Assembly: GCF_009735685.1 (NCBI RefSeq)
Contig: NZ_WHPN01000402.1
Span: 1-41,367, forward strand
DNA from: Streptomyces lycii
GTDB taxonomy: Bacteria; Actinomycetota; Actinomycetes; Streptomycetales; Streptomycetaceae
DNA length: 41,367 bases
Direction: 5' to 3'
Translations under genes and position numbers: made by a program
Part shown: positions 15,733 through 23,787 of the stretch, piece after piece
How positions within the stretch are numbered: the stretch's first letter is position 1
Layout: every line of letters begins with the position of its first letter
Notes under the pieces: model-generated
Told to the model about the DNA's origin: nothing
Seen by the model: only the letters and a program-made list of their open reading frames with translations
Database searches by the model: none

Positions 15733-16413
15733 ATGACCTCACCACACGCCCACCCCGAACCCGACACCGAATCCGTCCCGGGCCCCGGCCCCGACGCCGA
15801 CGCCCATGACGGCTCGGCGTCGATCCGCGAGCGGATGCGCACCGGCAGGCTCTACACCGACCACGGCGAGGGCCTGGACGAGGAGCGGCAGCGCTGTCAG
15901 GAACTGCTGTACGACTACAACCGCTCGCGCCCGGGCGACGCGGAGGGCCGCCGCGCGCTGCTGGCCGAGCTGCTCGGCTCGGTGGGCGAGAATGCCTGGA
16001 TCGAACCGCCGCTGCGCTGTGCGTACGGGTCGAACATCCACATCGGCGCCGACTTCTACGCCAACTTCAACCTGGTGGTCGTCGACGACATCGACGTCCA
16101 CATCGGCGACCGGGTGATGATGGCCCCCAATGTGACGATCACCCCGACGGGCCACCCGGTGCACCCCGAACTGCGCCTCGGCGGACGGCAGTTCTCGCTG
16201 CCGGTGCGGATCGGGAACGACGTGTGGATCGGCTCGAACGTCGTCGTGCTGCCGGGCGTCACGATCGGCGACGGGTCGGTCGTCGGCGCGGGCAGCGTGG
16301 TGACGAAGGACGTACCGGAGAACGTCATCGCGGTCGGCAATCCATGCCGGGTGCTGCGGCCGATCACCGACCGCGACCGCGAGTTCTACTTCCGGGACCG
16401 CAAGGTCGACTGA
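15733..16413 (+). CDS. maltose/galactoside O-acetyltransferase family protein
   Basis: 226 aa. After an acidic, disordered N-tail of ~28 residues comes the Maa domain ('MRTGRLYTDHGEGLDEERQR') and a left-handed beta-helix of hexapeptide repeats ('NIHIGADFYANFNLVV', 'IGDRVMMAPNVTI', 'IGNDVWIGSNVVVLPGVTIGDGSVVGAGSVV'). The catalytic His is H141 in 'TPTGHPVHPELR', equivalent to LacA His115. It is a trimeric enzyme that acetylates the 6-OH of sugars with acetyl-CoA in the cytosol. The N-tail is longer than in LacA/Maa. GAAAGGATC precedes the start. Confidence 0.92.
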   Translation: MTSPHAHPEPDTESVPGPGPDADAHDGSASIRERMRTGRLYTDHGEGLDEERQRCQELLYDYNRSRPGDAEGRRALLAELLGSVGENAWIEPPLRCAYGSNIHIGADFYANFNLVVVDDIDVHIGDRVMMAPNVTITPTGHPVHPELRLGGRQFSLPVRIGNDVWIGSNVVVLPGVTIGDGSVVGAGSVVTKDVPENVIAVGNPCRVLRPITDRDREFYFRDRKVD

Positions 16414-16490
16414 CCGCAAGGTCGACTGACCGGACGGCCGGCGGACCGGACGGCCGGCGGAGCGGGCAATCCGGCCACGGTCGCGACGGC

Positions 16491-16588
16491 GGTCGGCGGT
16501 CGGCGGTCGGCGGTCGGCGGTCGGCGGTCGGCGGTCGGCGGTCGGCGGTCGGCGGTCGGCGGTCGGCGGTCGGCGGTCGGCGGTCGGC
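16491..16588. repeat. heptanucleotide repeat, 14 perfect copies of GGTCGGC
   Basis: Fourteen uninterrupted 7-bp units lie 3' of the sugar acetyltransferase. It is the longest and purest of three related heptamer arrays, so probably the most recently expanded. Just before it a CGGACGGCCGGCGGAC-type segment is duplicated (about 16430-16460). Confidence 0.95.
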
Positions 16589-16842
16589 GGTGAACGCCGG
16601 AGGGCAGGACACCGGTACGGCCGGTCCGGCTGACGGGCCGGCCGCGTCCGGGAACACCCTGCGCGTCGGGCGACTTGACATCCGTACGGCCTCGGACGGC
16701 CTCGGACGGCCTCGTACGCACCCGGCCGGACCCGGCCCGGAGCGGACCACCTGACCGACCCGACCCGAACCGACCAGACCCGACCCGAACCGTACGGGAC
16801 CGGGATCGAACCCGGACCCGGCCCCGGACCCGAGGAGGACGC

Positions 16843-17391
16843 ATGGCAAGTACCGGACCGCGCAGGGGCGGTGGGCTCGACCGGCTGCTCTCGCTGGGCA
16901 CCCTGCCCGTCGCGGCGACCGCCCTGACCGCGACCACCGCGCTCTACATGACCCTGGTCGCCTTCGGGAACATCACGGACTTCGGCACCAACCAGCAGTT
17001 CGTCCAGCACGTCCTGGCGATGGACACCACGTTCGAGGACCCGGACCTGATGTGGCGGGCCATCGAGTCCCCGGCCCTGCAGAACACCGCCTACGTCGCC
17101 ATCATCGTCTGGGAGACGCTGACCGCGCTCGTACTCCTCCTCGCGACCTGGCTGTGGACGACGGGCCTGCGCCGCGGCAGCCACGACCGGGCGCGCCGGG
17201 CGAGCACGCTGGGCCTGGTGATGACGCTGCTGCTGTTCGGGCTGGGCTTCATCGGCATCGGCGGGGAGTGGTTCGCGATGTGGCAGTCGTCGGACTGGAA
17301 CGGCCTGGACGCGGCCGCCCGCAACCTCGTACTCGCCGCCTTCACACTCGTCGTGATCCACCTGCCGTCCCTCCGCAGGGGAGACGGCTGA
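16843..17391 (+). CDS. DUF2165 integral membrane protein
   Basis: 182 aa from ATG 16843, with GAGGAGGA and a short spacer directly upstream. Four TM helices are predicted at about 22-46, 88-112, 125-145 and 155-172. The loop after TM1, 'FGNITDFGTNQQFVQHVLAMDTTF', and 'AYVAIIVWETLTALVLLLATW' are DUF2165 signatures, as is 'SSDWNGLDAAARN' before the last helix. Function is unknown; the family consists of small four-TM proteins. It is convergent with the Trypco operon and separated from it by a bidirectional terminator. Confidence 0.9.
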   Translation: MASTGPRRGGGLDRLLSLGTLPVAATALTATTALYMTLVAFGNITDFGTNQQFVQHVLAMDTTFEDPDLMWRAIESPALQNTAYVAIIVWETLTALVLLLATWLWTTGLRRGSHDRARRASTLGLVMTLLLFGLGFIGIGGEWFAMWQSSDWNGLDAAARNLVLAAFTLVVIHLPSLRRGDG

Positions 17392-17425
17392 CACGGGGCA
17401 CCCGCCCCGCCGCCTTCCCCGTCCC

Positions 17426-17457
17426 GGTACCGGTGCCCGCCGCACGGCACCGGTGCC
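17426..17457. terminator. bidirectional terminator between convergent genes
   Basis: GGTACCGGTGCC and GGCACCGGTGCC form a 12-bp stem (one wobble) around an 8-nt loop. It lies between the stops of the DUF2165 gene and the trypsin-operon membrane gene. Confidence 0.7.
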
Positions 17458-17470
17458 CGGCACGGACCGC

Positions 17471-18406
17471 TCACAGATGCGAGCCGAAGGCGTCACCGCT
17501 TCCCGACTCCTCCCGCCGTTCGGTGTACTCGCGCAGCTTCGCCCGGATCCGCTGGAGCGTCATCTCCACCTCTTCCCCGTTGCCGAAGCCGCTGGTGCCG
17601 AGCTGGTCCTCGAAGTGGAGGCCGACGAGCGTGCTGATGTGGTCGGAGGCGACGCGGAGCCGGAAGAACTGCTGCGTGGTCCAGTGCAGCACGGGCGCGG
17701 CCGGGAACCCGCCGGGTCCCGTGCCCGGCGCGGGCTGTCCCTGCCCGTTGTGTTCCGGGGGCTTGGGCATGGTGCGCCGGTCGCTGGCCGTGGCGAGCGA
17801 CACCACGTCGCGGTAGGCGAACTCCTTGGTCTCGTCCTGGACGGTGAAGCCGGTCTCCATCTCCAGCAGACCCCGGTACATGCACAGGTGCCACTTGGTG
17901 AGGAAGAAGACGAAGATGTCGTAGTGGGTGGCGCGCAGGATGCCGTCGCGCCCGATCGCCATGCGGAAACCGGCCGGCGGGACGGGCGGCAACCCGAAGA
18001 CGACGAGCGGCCCCGATCCCTCGTCGCCCTGCTCGGCCGCGGCTTCGTCCGCCCGGACCAGATTGAGGCGCGCGCGGCCGGTGCCGACGACGCTCTCCCG
18101 GCCCTCGACGTAGAGGAGCTGGTCCATCCAGCTGTCCGCCGGCTTGGGTTCGGCCCAGGCCCTGGCCTGCCGGTACCGCTTCAGCCGGGTGAGATGGGTG
18201 TGCGCGCCCTTCGCCCCGGCCACGATCCCGACGACGAGGAACCCTCCGGCTGCTCTGTCGGTCACCAGCGCGTACAAGAGGCACACCAGGCCCAGGGACC
18301 ACACGATCACGGGTCCCCTGAGCCGGGGAGGCGGAGGTGTCGGGGTGAAGTAGCGGCGCACGTCGGCCGCGCGGGGGCTCAGTCCCGCGTACGGGTCGTT
18401 GGTCAC
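17471..18406 (-). CDS. two-TM protein of the Trypco1/trypsin operon
   Basis: 311 aa, family not recognised. The N-terminal ~28 residues are Pro-rich and cytosolic. TM helices lie at about 30-48 and 53-68 with a short loop, so both termini are inside. The remaining ~240 residues are soluble and mixed alpha/beta ('FRMAIGRDGILRATHYDIFVFFLTKWHLCMY', 'WTTQQFFRLRVASDHISTLV'), ending in a charged helix. Its start overlaps the protease stop by 4 nt (ATGA), which implies translational coupling and a joint function. By position it would be the membrane-anchored output or sensor of a protease-regulated system; this is inference. Confidence 0.8.
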   Translation of the reverse strand: MTNDPYAGLSPRAADVRRYFTPTPPPPRLRGPVIVWSLGLVCLLYALVTDRAAGGFLVVGIVAGAKGAHTHLTRLKRYRQARAWAEPKPADSWMDQLLYVEGRESVVGTGRARLNLVRADEAAAEQGDEGSGPLVVFGLPPVPPAGFRMAIGRDGILRATHYDIFVFFLTKWHLCMYRGLLEMETGFTVQDETKEFAYRDVVSLATASDRRTMPKPPEHNGQGQPAPGTGPGGFPAAPVLHWTTQQFFRLRVASDHISTLVGLHFEDQLGTSGFGNGEEVEMTLQRIRAKLREYTERREESGSGDAFGSHL

Positions 18407-19527
18407 GGTCGTCTCCTGCGATCCAGTCGTTGCCAGGTGGGCGACTCGGGCGTGGGGACCAGGTCGCAGATCTCGTCGGCGTGCCGGGGTGCGGTGTGGT
18501 CGGCGGACGGGCTCAGTTCGCCGGCGCGGGGCGGCCGGTCGCCCAGGCCGCGGCCGATGAAGCCGTCCTCCTTGAAGACGGCCCAGAGCGCGCGAAGGTG
18601 GGGTGTCGCGGCACCGGCTTCGTAGCTCTCCCGGAACCGCCGGTCGAGTCTGGGGAGTACGTCCACTACCGCTGTCTCCCGGGGGCGCCGCCCGCCGAAG
18701 GCGGTGAGCGCGGCGTAGTAGGCGATGTCGGAGTGCTCGGGTCCGAGGCTCAGCAGTGCGGCGAGCGAGGCGCGCGCCGTGGCGAAGTCCGGGGCGCGCC
18801 CGCCGCCGGGGCCACGCCGGTTGAGGGCCGCAGCGACGCGGGCGAGTGCCGGCGGAGGCCGCGTTCCGCCGCGGACCCGCTCGGCGACGTCCGGCGGGAG
18901 GCGGTCGCGGAGGGCCTGCGCCGGGATGCCGTAGGAGATGGCCTGACCCGGCTTGGCGTGGGTGGTCATCGCGACGACAAGTCCGGTCCGGTCGTCGACG
19001 ACGGGGCCACCGCTGAAACCCTGCTGCACCGGTGTGCTGTGCGGTTCGGCCGAGGTGTACTGCAGCAACCCGCCGTCGAACCCGGCACCTTCCGCGACGA
19101 CCCGGGTCCAGACGCCGGGACCGGTCGCCTCGTCCGCACGGCCGCCCCCTGCCGGTGCGCCGAAGCCCCGCGGGAAACCGAAGGCGAGCAGCGGTGTGGC
19201 GGTGGATGGCGGCGGGCCCGTCGCCAGTACGGCGGGCACCGCGTCGGGTAATCGGTGCGGCAGGGAGAGCACGGCGATGTCGCGGCTCATGTCGCCGGAC
19301 CAGCCGGCCACGGGCACGGCGGCGGCCCGCGCGCCGCGTGTGCCGTGCGGGCCGCCGGCGGCGAGGTCGATCAGGACCTCGGCCGGGCTGTCTTCCTCGG
19401 CTATCACATGCGCGCAGGTCAGCGCCGTATCGGGCAGGATCAGAAACCCGGTGCCGAGCACGGCCCCGTCGGCGGAGCGGCGGACTCTCAGCCGCCAGGG
19501 CGCCGCCGGGCCGGGGAAGTCGCTCAT
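18403..19527 (-). CDS. trypsin-like serine protease with C-terminal helical region
   Basis: 374 aa. Residues 1-220 are a chymotrypsin-fold protease with an intact triad: H40 ('LTCAHV'), D83 ('SRDIAVL') and S172 ('GFSGGPV'). There is no signal peptide, so it acts in the cytosol, as do the caspase-like and trypsin-like proteases of actinobacterial conflict systems. Residues ~235-374 are helical and Arg-rich ('ALARVAAALNRRG', 'RRFRESYEAG', 'HLRALWAVFKEDGFI') and may be an effector-associated or adaptor region. It overlaps both neighbours by 4 nt, with Trypco1 upstream and the two-TM gene downstream. The pro-part normally cut off in secreted trypsins is absent. Confidence 0.9.
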   Translation of the reverse strand: MSDFPGPAAPWRLRVRRSADGAVLGTGFLILPDTALTCAHVIAEEDSPAEVLIDLAAGGPHGTRGARAAAVPVAGWSGDMSRDIAVLSLPHRLPDAVPAVLATGPPPSTATPLLAFGFPRGFGAPAGGGRADEATGPGVWTRVVAEGAGFDGGLLQYTSAEPHSTPVQQGFSGGPVVDDRTGLVVAMTTHAKPGQAISYGIPAQALRDRLPPDVAERVRGGTRPPPALARVAAALNRRGPGGGRAPDFATARASLAALLSLGPEHSDIAYYAALTAFGGRRPRETAVVDVLPRLDRRFRESYEAGAATPHLRALWAVFKEDGFIGRGLGDRPPRAGELSPSADHTAPRHADEICDLVPTPESPTWQRLDRRRRP

Positions 19528-19931
19528 GCGCGCGGTGCGGCCGGTGCGGCCGGTGTGCCGGGGGACGCGGACGCGCCCGGCGGTGCGGCCGCGTCCGCTG
19601 CTGCCGGTGGCGCGCCGGGGGAACGGTGCCAGGTCATTTCCACCGCGAGATTGCCCTCCACCGCGGTTTTCGCGATGACCGCTCCCGCCTCCGCGGTGAA
19701 TTTCACCCCGAAGGACACCGTGATGTCGTCCGGGCCGAGCCGGTCCCGCAGTTGCGTCAGCGCCTCGCCGACCGCGTCGCGCACGGTGGCGAGACGCTCG
19801 GTGAAGTGGGTCGCCGAGTCCACGACCCCGTCCGCCCCGCGGCGCACCGGTGTGAGCCCGTCCGCGGGTTCACCCGTCTCCACGACGACGCCGCGGTCTC
19901 CCGCGAGTTCGAATCTGACCAGCTCTGTCAT
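19524..19931 (-). CDS. Trypco1 (CU044_2847) family protein
   Basis: 135 aa from ATG 19931. The first ~105 residues match the trypsin-co-occurring domain 1: 'MTELVRFEL', 'GVVVETGEP', a central helix 'FTERLATVRDAVGEALTQLRD', and the closing 'ITVSFGVKFTAEAGAVIAKTAVEGNLAVEMTW'. The last ~30 residues are Ala/Pro/Ser-rich. The family name comes from its regular linkage to trypsin-like proteases in bacterial conflict loci; it is thought to be a regulator, adaptor or protease substrate. It is first in a three-gene operon and its stop overlaps the protease start by 4 nt. A roughly 300-bp gap upstream should hold the promoter. Confidence 0.88.
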   Translation of the reverse strand: MTELVRFELAGDRGVVVETGEPADGLTPVRRGADGVVDSATHFTERLATVRDAVGEALTQLRDRLGPDDITVSFGVKFTAEAGAVIAKTAVEGNLAVEMTWHRSPGAPPAAADAAAPPGASASPGTPAAPAAPRA

Positions 19932-20234
19932 GCCGCCCTGCCCCCCGATCACACGGCCGGTCACCGGGCACAAGGGCGGGCCCGGGGCCCGGTGTGCCGT
20001 GACGGTGACCGCTGGATGTCCTCGGAGCGGGACGTGGCGGCGCACGGTGCGCCCCTCCCCGGGCGCCGTGGGCTCTGTCCGCTCCGTAATCGACTGGTAC
20101 GGGAGTGTAGCGACGCGGCCCGGGCCCCGCGCCGGGTTCGCGTGCTTTTCCCCGTAGGGGTGGGTGCGGGAGGCGCCGGTACGGGAGGGCCGCGCCGTCC
20201 CCGGGACGGGGCGGGTCGGCGCGGAGGTGGCGGC

Positions 20235-20717
20235 TCAGTCCCGGCCGGTGGCCTCGCCGAGGACTTCACGCAGCTCGTCGGTGTGCTGTTCGACCAGCTC
20301 GGGGCGGCCGTGGTACTGCGCCGGAGTGTTGTGGAACAGCACCACCCGCCACACCCCGTTCCGGCTCTCGGCGACGAGCGACTGGACGGCGTTCGCGGCG
20401 GGGTTCGGCTCGGACCCGCCCGGCGGCACCATGCCCGCGACGGCCCGCAGCAGAACCGCTCCTCCGGCCAGCGACCGCACCTCGCGCACCTTCCACACGT
20501 ACGACGCCGTGGGATGGTCCGCGAAGACCGGCGTCAGATGCTCCTCGACCTCCGAGCCGCGCACCTGGCTGCCGTCGAACCCGACCAGCGCGCCGTCCGG
20601 GGCGAACAGCGCCGCGTACGCGCGGGCGTCGCGCCGGTTCCAGGCCGCGAGCAGATCCTCGAACAGCGCCCGTACCGCCGTCTCCGGTTGCCGCGTGTGC
20701 TCACTCTCCTCGGACAT
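20235..20717 (-). CDS. SnoaL-like (SgcJ/EcaC family) protein
   Basis: 160 aa with a cone-shaped alpha+beta barrel (NTF2-like) pattern: 'AVRALFEDLLAAWNRRDARAYAALFAPDGALVGFDG' is the usual opening, then 'EVEEHLTPVFADHPTASYVWKV', a conserved 'EVRSLAGGAVLLRAVAGMV' strand and 'WRVVLFHNTPAQYHGRPE' at the end, all SgcJ/EcaC features. Members occur in natural-product clusters and elsewhere as small-molecule-binding or isomerase-like proteins; no catalytic residue can be assigned. It is divergent from the first vsr gene. Confidence 0.9.
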   Translation of the reverse strand: MSEESEHTRQPETAVRALFEDLLAAWNRRDARAYAALFAPDGALVGFDGSQVRGSEVEEHLTPVFADHPTASYVWKVREVRSLAGGAVLLRAVAGMVPPGGSEPNPAANAVQSLVAESRNGVWRVVLFHNTPAQYHGRPELVEQHTDELREVLGEATGRD

Positions 20718-20736
20718 GCGGCCATCATGGCATCGG

Positions 20737-20865
20737 CCGGTGCCGTCCCGCCCGGTGCCGTCTCACCCGGTGCCGTCTGCACGGGTCGGAGCCCCGCTCC
20801 CGCCGCCCGGCCGGCGGCCCGCGGCCTCGGCGCACGGGCCTCGGCGCACGGGCCTCGGCGCACGG
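20737..20865. repeat. 15-bp and 14-bp tandem repeats in a divergent promoter gap
   Basis: Three units of CCGGTGCCGTCYYRC (15 bp) lie at 20737-20781 and three exact units of GCCTCGGCGCACGG (14 bp) at 20824-20865, between divergent genes. Confidence 0.85.
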
Positions 20866-20908
20866 CCGGTCCGGCGCGCCCGGCCGGCCGCCGGCCCACA
20901 ATGGACGC

Positions 20909-21439
20909 GTGTCCGCCGTACTCCCGTCCTCCGCCGCCGTCTCGGCCCGCATGAGCCGCCAGGCCAGCCGGGACACCACTCCCGAGGTGGCCGTACGCCG
21001 TCTGCTGTACGCGGCCGGGTACCGCTACCGTCTGCACCGGAAGGTCCCGGGTCACCCGCGCCGCACGATCGACATCGCGTTCCCCGGGCCTCGGGTGGCC
21101 GTCTTCCTGGACGGCTGCTTCTGGCACGGCTGCCCGCAGCACGCCACCCACCCCAAGGCCAATGCCGACTGGTGGCGCCGGAAGCTGGACGGGAACATCG
21201 CCCGCGACCGGGAGACGAACCGGTGCCTGGCCGAGGCGGGCTGGACGGTGCTGCGCTTCTGGGAGCACGAGGACCCGGCGGCCGTGGCGGACCGGGTGGC
21301 GGCCGCGGTGATCACGGCCCGGCACCCGGCCCGTGCCGGTGGCGCCGCGGACGGCGCCGCACCCGGGGGCGCGGGGGCGACGCCGGGCGGCGTACAGGCG
21401 GCGAGGGGCGGCGTACAGGCGACGCCGGATGGCGCGTAG
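20909..21439 (+). CDS. vsr: Vsr-type very short patch repair endonuclease (orphan copy)
   Basis: 176 aa. Residues 12-130 match Vsr: 'RDTTPEVAVRRLLYAAGYRYRLH', D55 in 'RTIDIAFPG', 'FLDGCFWHGCPQHATHPKAN' with the zinc-site Cys/His and catalytic His, and 'AGWTVLRFWEHED'. Vsr nicks DNA 5' of the T in T:G mismatches made by deamination of 5-methylcytosine. It normally accompanies a cytosine methyltransferase, but none is adjacent here; the nearest is at 36318-37475 beside a second vsr. The start is GTG 20909, with CACAAT 6 nt upstream and no ribosome site, so possibly leaderless. The C-terminal ~35 residues are a Gly/Ala repeat tail (GGVQA twice) absent from Vsr proteins. Confidence 0.88.
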   Translation: MSAVLPSSAAVSARMSRQASRDTTPEVAVRRLLYAAGYRYRLHRKVPGHPRRTIDIAFPGPRVAVFLDGCFWHGCPQHATHPKANADWWRRKLDGNIARDRETNRCLAEAGWTVLRFWEHEDPAAVADRVAAAVITARHPARAGGAADGAAPGGAGATPGGVQAARGGVQATPDGA

Positions 21440-21467
21440 GCGCCGCCGCAGGGCCGTCGCGCGGGGT

Positions 21468-22040
21468 TCAGCCCGCGAGTGCGGCCGGCGTCGCGTCGAG
21501 GTCGGCGTCCTGCGACCGGTTGTGCGGCAGCTTGGCGAGGACCCGGGCCATGCCGCAGGTGTCGGTGAGCGCGGAGAAGACCAGACCGCCGGCGATCCCC
21601 GCGGACAGCAGCCGGGCGGCGGGCCACCGGCGTCCGGCGGCGAGCCCGACGAGCACGACGGAACCGGCGGTGAGGCGCACCTGGCGTTCCATGGCCCAGA
21701 CGGTACGGCCGCCCCCGGACCGGTGGACGTCGTGGCCCTGCTCGCTCCAGGCGGCGGTGCCGCCGCTGAGGGTGGCGGCGGTTATGCCGTGCTCGGCGAG
21801 GCTCACGCAGGCCCGGGCGGAGCGGGCGCCGGAGGCGCACACGACGAGGAGGTCACCGCGTTCGGCGGCGGTCCGAAGGGCGGGGAGGGCCGCGTCGAGC
21901 CGGTCGAGGGGGACGTTGTGGGCACCGGGCACGTGGCCGGAGGCGTACTCGCCGGGGGTGCGGACGTCGATGACGGTCAGCTCGTGGAGCCGGGCGTGCG
22001 CCTGCTGGACGTCGAGGGCGGGGGTCGTGGTGGTGCTCAT
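21468..22040 (-). CDS. rhodanese-DUF2892 membrane protein
   Basis: 190 aa. Residues ~8-110 are a rhodanese domain ('LTVIDVRTPGEYASGHVPGAHNVPL') with active-site C68 in 'VVCASGARS', which carries the persulfide. Residues ~118-175 are the two-TM DUF2892 module with 'RQVRLTAGSVVLVGL' and the family ending 'TDTCGMARVLAKLPHNR'. It probably handles sulfane sulfur at the inner face of the membrane. It lies in the same 4-kb stretch as the ETHE1-like persulfide enzyme at 23788-25194, suggesting a shared role in sulfide/persulfide detoxification. An ECF/SigR-like promoter is visible upstream. Confidence 0.92.
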   Translation of the reverse strand: MSTTTTPALDVQQAHARLHELTVIDVRTPGEYASGHVPGAHNVPLDRLDAALPALRTAAERGDLLVVCASGARSARACVSLAEHGITAATLSGGTAAWSEQGHDVHRSGGGRTVWAMERQVRLTAGSVVLVGLAAGRRWPAARLLSAGIAGGLVFSALTDTCGMARVLAKLPHNRSQDADLDATPAALAG

Positions 22041-22078
22041 GCGGAAGGTGCCTTTCCGTACGGGGTGCCGGCCTCCGC

Positions 22079-22106
22079 AACGCTACCGCCTGCGATTTTC
22101 ATTCCC
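22079..22106 (-). promoter_or_regulatory. SigR-like promoter candidate for the rhodanese gene
   Basis: On the minus strand GGGAAT (22106-22101) is followed by 19 nt and GTT (22081-22079). The thiol-oxidative-stress sigma factor SigR recognises GGAAT and GTT with a spacer of about 18 nt, so this matches apart from one extra base. It is 39 bp upstream of the start of a sulfur-transfer gene, a fitting target. Confidence 0.4.
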
Positions 22107-22328
22107 CGGACTGTCATGCGCCCTTCACAACCACCACTCATCCGGCTCGCGGGAGAGGCCCCTCCGGCACCGTGACCGCGGGGATCGCGATGGCGCCGCC
22201 GGTCATCGCGAGGACGCCCCTTCGTGCACGAGTGCGGCCGGTGCCGGGCAATGGTCCGCCGCCCGGGACCGGCAGCGACCGGCCCGGTGCTGTACTGGCC
22301 TGCACACCCCACTCCCTGGAGCACAACG

Positions 22329-23177
22329 ATGTCCGTCTCACGCTTCCGGTCCCGCTGGTGGCCGGCCGTCCTCGTGGCCGCCGTCGCGGCGGCCGCGGCC
22401 CCGTTCGCCGTCGATTTCACGGCGGGAGCGGCGCCCACCGCGGTGACGCTGCCGCCCGCGGGGGCGCCGTTCGACTATCAGATCAATGGCGGCTACACCC
22501 CGGCCGACGGGGTACGGGTCGTCACCCGCGACCGTGAGGACGTTCCGGCGGAGGTTCCGTACAACATCTGCTACGTCAACGCGTACCAGATCCAGCCCGA
22601 GGAGATCGGGGAGTGGGACGAGGACCTGCTGCTCCAGGACGCCGACGGCGAGGTCATCATCGACGAGGAGTGGGACGAGGCCCTCCTCGACATCAGCACC
22701 GAGGAGAAGCGGAAGGCCATCGCGGAGAAGGTGAACGGGTGGATCGACGGCTGCGCGGACACCGAGGAGAACGGCTTCCGCTTCCAGGCCGTCGAGCCCG
22801 ACAACTTCGACAGCCATCTCCGCTCGGGCGGGCAGTTCGGTGAGGAGGAGGCCATCGCCTTCGCCCGGCTGATCACCGACCACGCGCACGAAGCGGGCCT
22901 GGCCGTCGGGCAGAAGAACGGCGCCGAACTGTCCGCCGAGCGCGACCGCACCGGGTTCGACTTCGCCATCGCCGAGCAGTGCGGGCAGTACACCGAGTGC
23001 GGGGAGTACACCGAGGTGTACGGCGACAACGTGATCGTGATCGAGTACAGCGCCGACGGCCTGGAGTCGGCCTGTGACGGCTTCGGCGACCGGCTGAGCA
23101 TCGTGCAGCGTGACAAGTTCGTCGTCACCGACACCACGGACGGATACGTCCGCAAGACCTGCACGGACGTCACCTGA
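22329..23177 (+). CDS. secreted GH114-type glycosidase (alpha-1,4-polygalactosaminidase-like)
   Basis: 282 aa from ATG 22329 with GGAG 8 nt upstream. The signal peptide of ~37 residues ends near 'GAAPTA'. GH114/TM1410-superfamily signatures are present in order: 'FDYQINGGYTP', 'ICYVNAYQI' (cf. the usual CY(I/V)xxG strand), 'AVEPDNFDSH' with the acidic pair expected at the active site, 'GLAVGQKNGAEL', and 'IAEQCGQYTECGEY'. Related enzymes cut galactosaminogalactan-like or other galactosamine polymers in biofilms and fungal cell walls. It is extracellular and is divergent from the rhodanese gene. Only the broad family is certain, not the exact polymer. Confidence 0.87.
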   Translation: MSVSRFRSRWWPAVLVAAVAAAAAPFAVDFTAGAAPTAVTLPPAGAPFDYQINGGYTPADGVRVVTRDREDVPAEVPYNICYVNAYQIQPEEIGEWDEDLLLQDADGEVIIDEEWDEALLDISTEEKRKAIAEKVNGWIDGCADTEENGFRFQAVEPDNFDSHLRSGGQFGEEEAIAFARLITDHAHEAGLAVGQKNGAELSAERDRTGFDFAIAEQCGQYTECGEYTEVYGDNVIVIEYSADGLESACDGFGDRLSIVQRDKFVVTDTTDGYVRKTCTDVT

Positions 23178-23194
23178 GCCCCGCGTGCAACGGG

Positions 23195-23219
23195 CCGCGG
23201 GCCACCGAGGAGCCCGCGG
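23195..23219 (+). terminator. terminator of the GH114 gene
   Basis: CCGCGGGC (23195-23202) pairs with GCCCGCGG (23212-23219) over a 9-nt loop, 18 nt after the stop codon. Confidence 0.65.
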
Positions 23220-23398
23220 GCGGCAGCGCGACAGCGCGCCTCGGCACAACCCGGTGACAACCGCCGGAGGGCGGGCCTCCGCACAGCTCACCGACAGCCG
23301 CCGGACGGCAGTGGCCACCGGCCGGCAGTGGCCACCGGCCGGCGGCGGCCACCGGCCGGCGGCGGCCGGACGGCGACGGCCGGACGGCGACGGCCTCC

Positions 23399-23626
23399 GC
23401 GTCACCACCAGCAGCAGCCCGACGACGGTGACCACCGCGTCACCACCAACAGCAGCCCGACGGCGATGACCACCGCGTCACCACCAACAGCAGCCCGACG
23501 GCGATGACCACCGCGTCACCACCAACAGCAGCCCGACGGCGATGACCACCGCGTCACCACCAACAGCAGCCCGACGGCGATGACCACCGCGTAACCCAAC
23601 AGCAGCCCGACTGCGGGCCCGTGGGC
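23399..23626. repeat. 38-bp tandem repeat, six units
   Basis: Units start GCGTCACCACC at 23399, 23437, 23475, 23513 and 23551, with a decayed sixth at 23589, all exactly 38 bp apart. The middle three are identical. Content is (CCA/CAG)-rich with CCCGACGGCGATGACCACC. It lies between convergent genes. The sequence is unrelated to the 14744 array, but the period is identical. Confidence 0.95.
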
Positions 23627-23787
23627 GGCCCGTCGAGCCGCCCGACGCGGCGGGCGTCCGACGGGGCGGGCCTACGGCGGGACGGGCGTCCGGGCGGGGC
23701 GGGCGTCCGGGCGGGGCGGGCCTACGGCGGCCGGAGACAGCACCACGACAGCGCCACCGGCCGCCGGGGAACGGGCCCGCGGTGCGG

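Noticed and set aside
13698..15842. A 714-codon open frame on the minus strand
   Set aside because: It runs antisense to the esterase, the 38-bp repeats and the acetyltransferase. Its protein is low-complexity Arg/Gly/Pro with repeats created by the DNA array. The plus-strand genes have clear domains.
22138..22341. Short minus-strand frame that could give a leader peptide upstream of the rhodanese gene
   Set aside because: It lacks a ribosome site and overlaps the start of the divergent GH114 gene.
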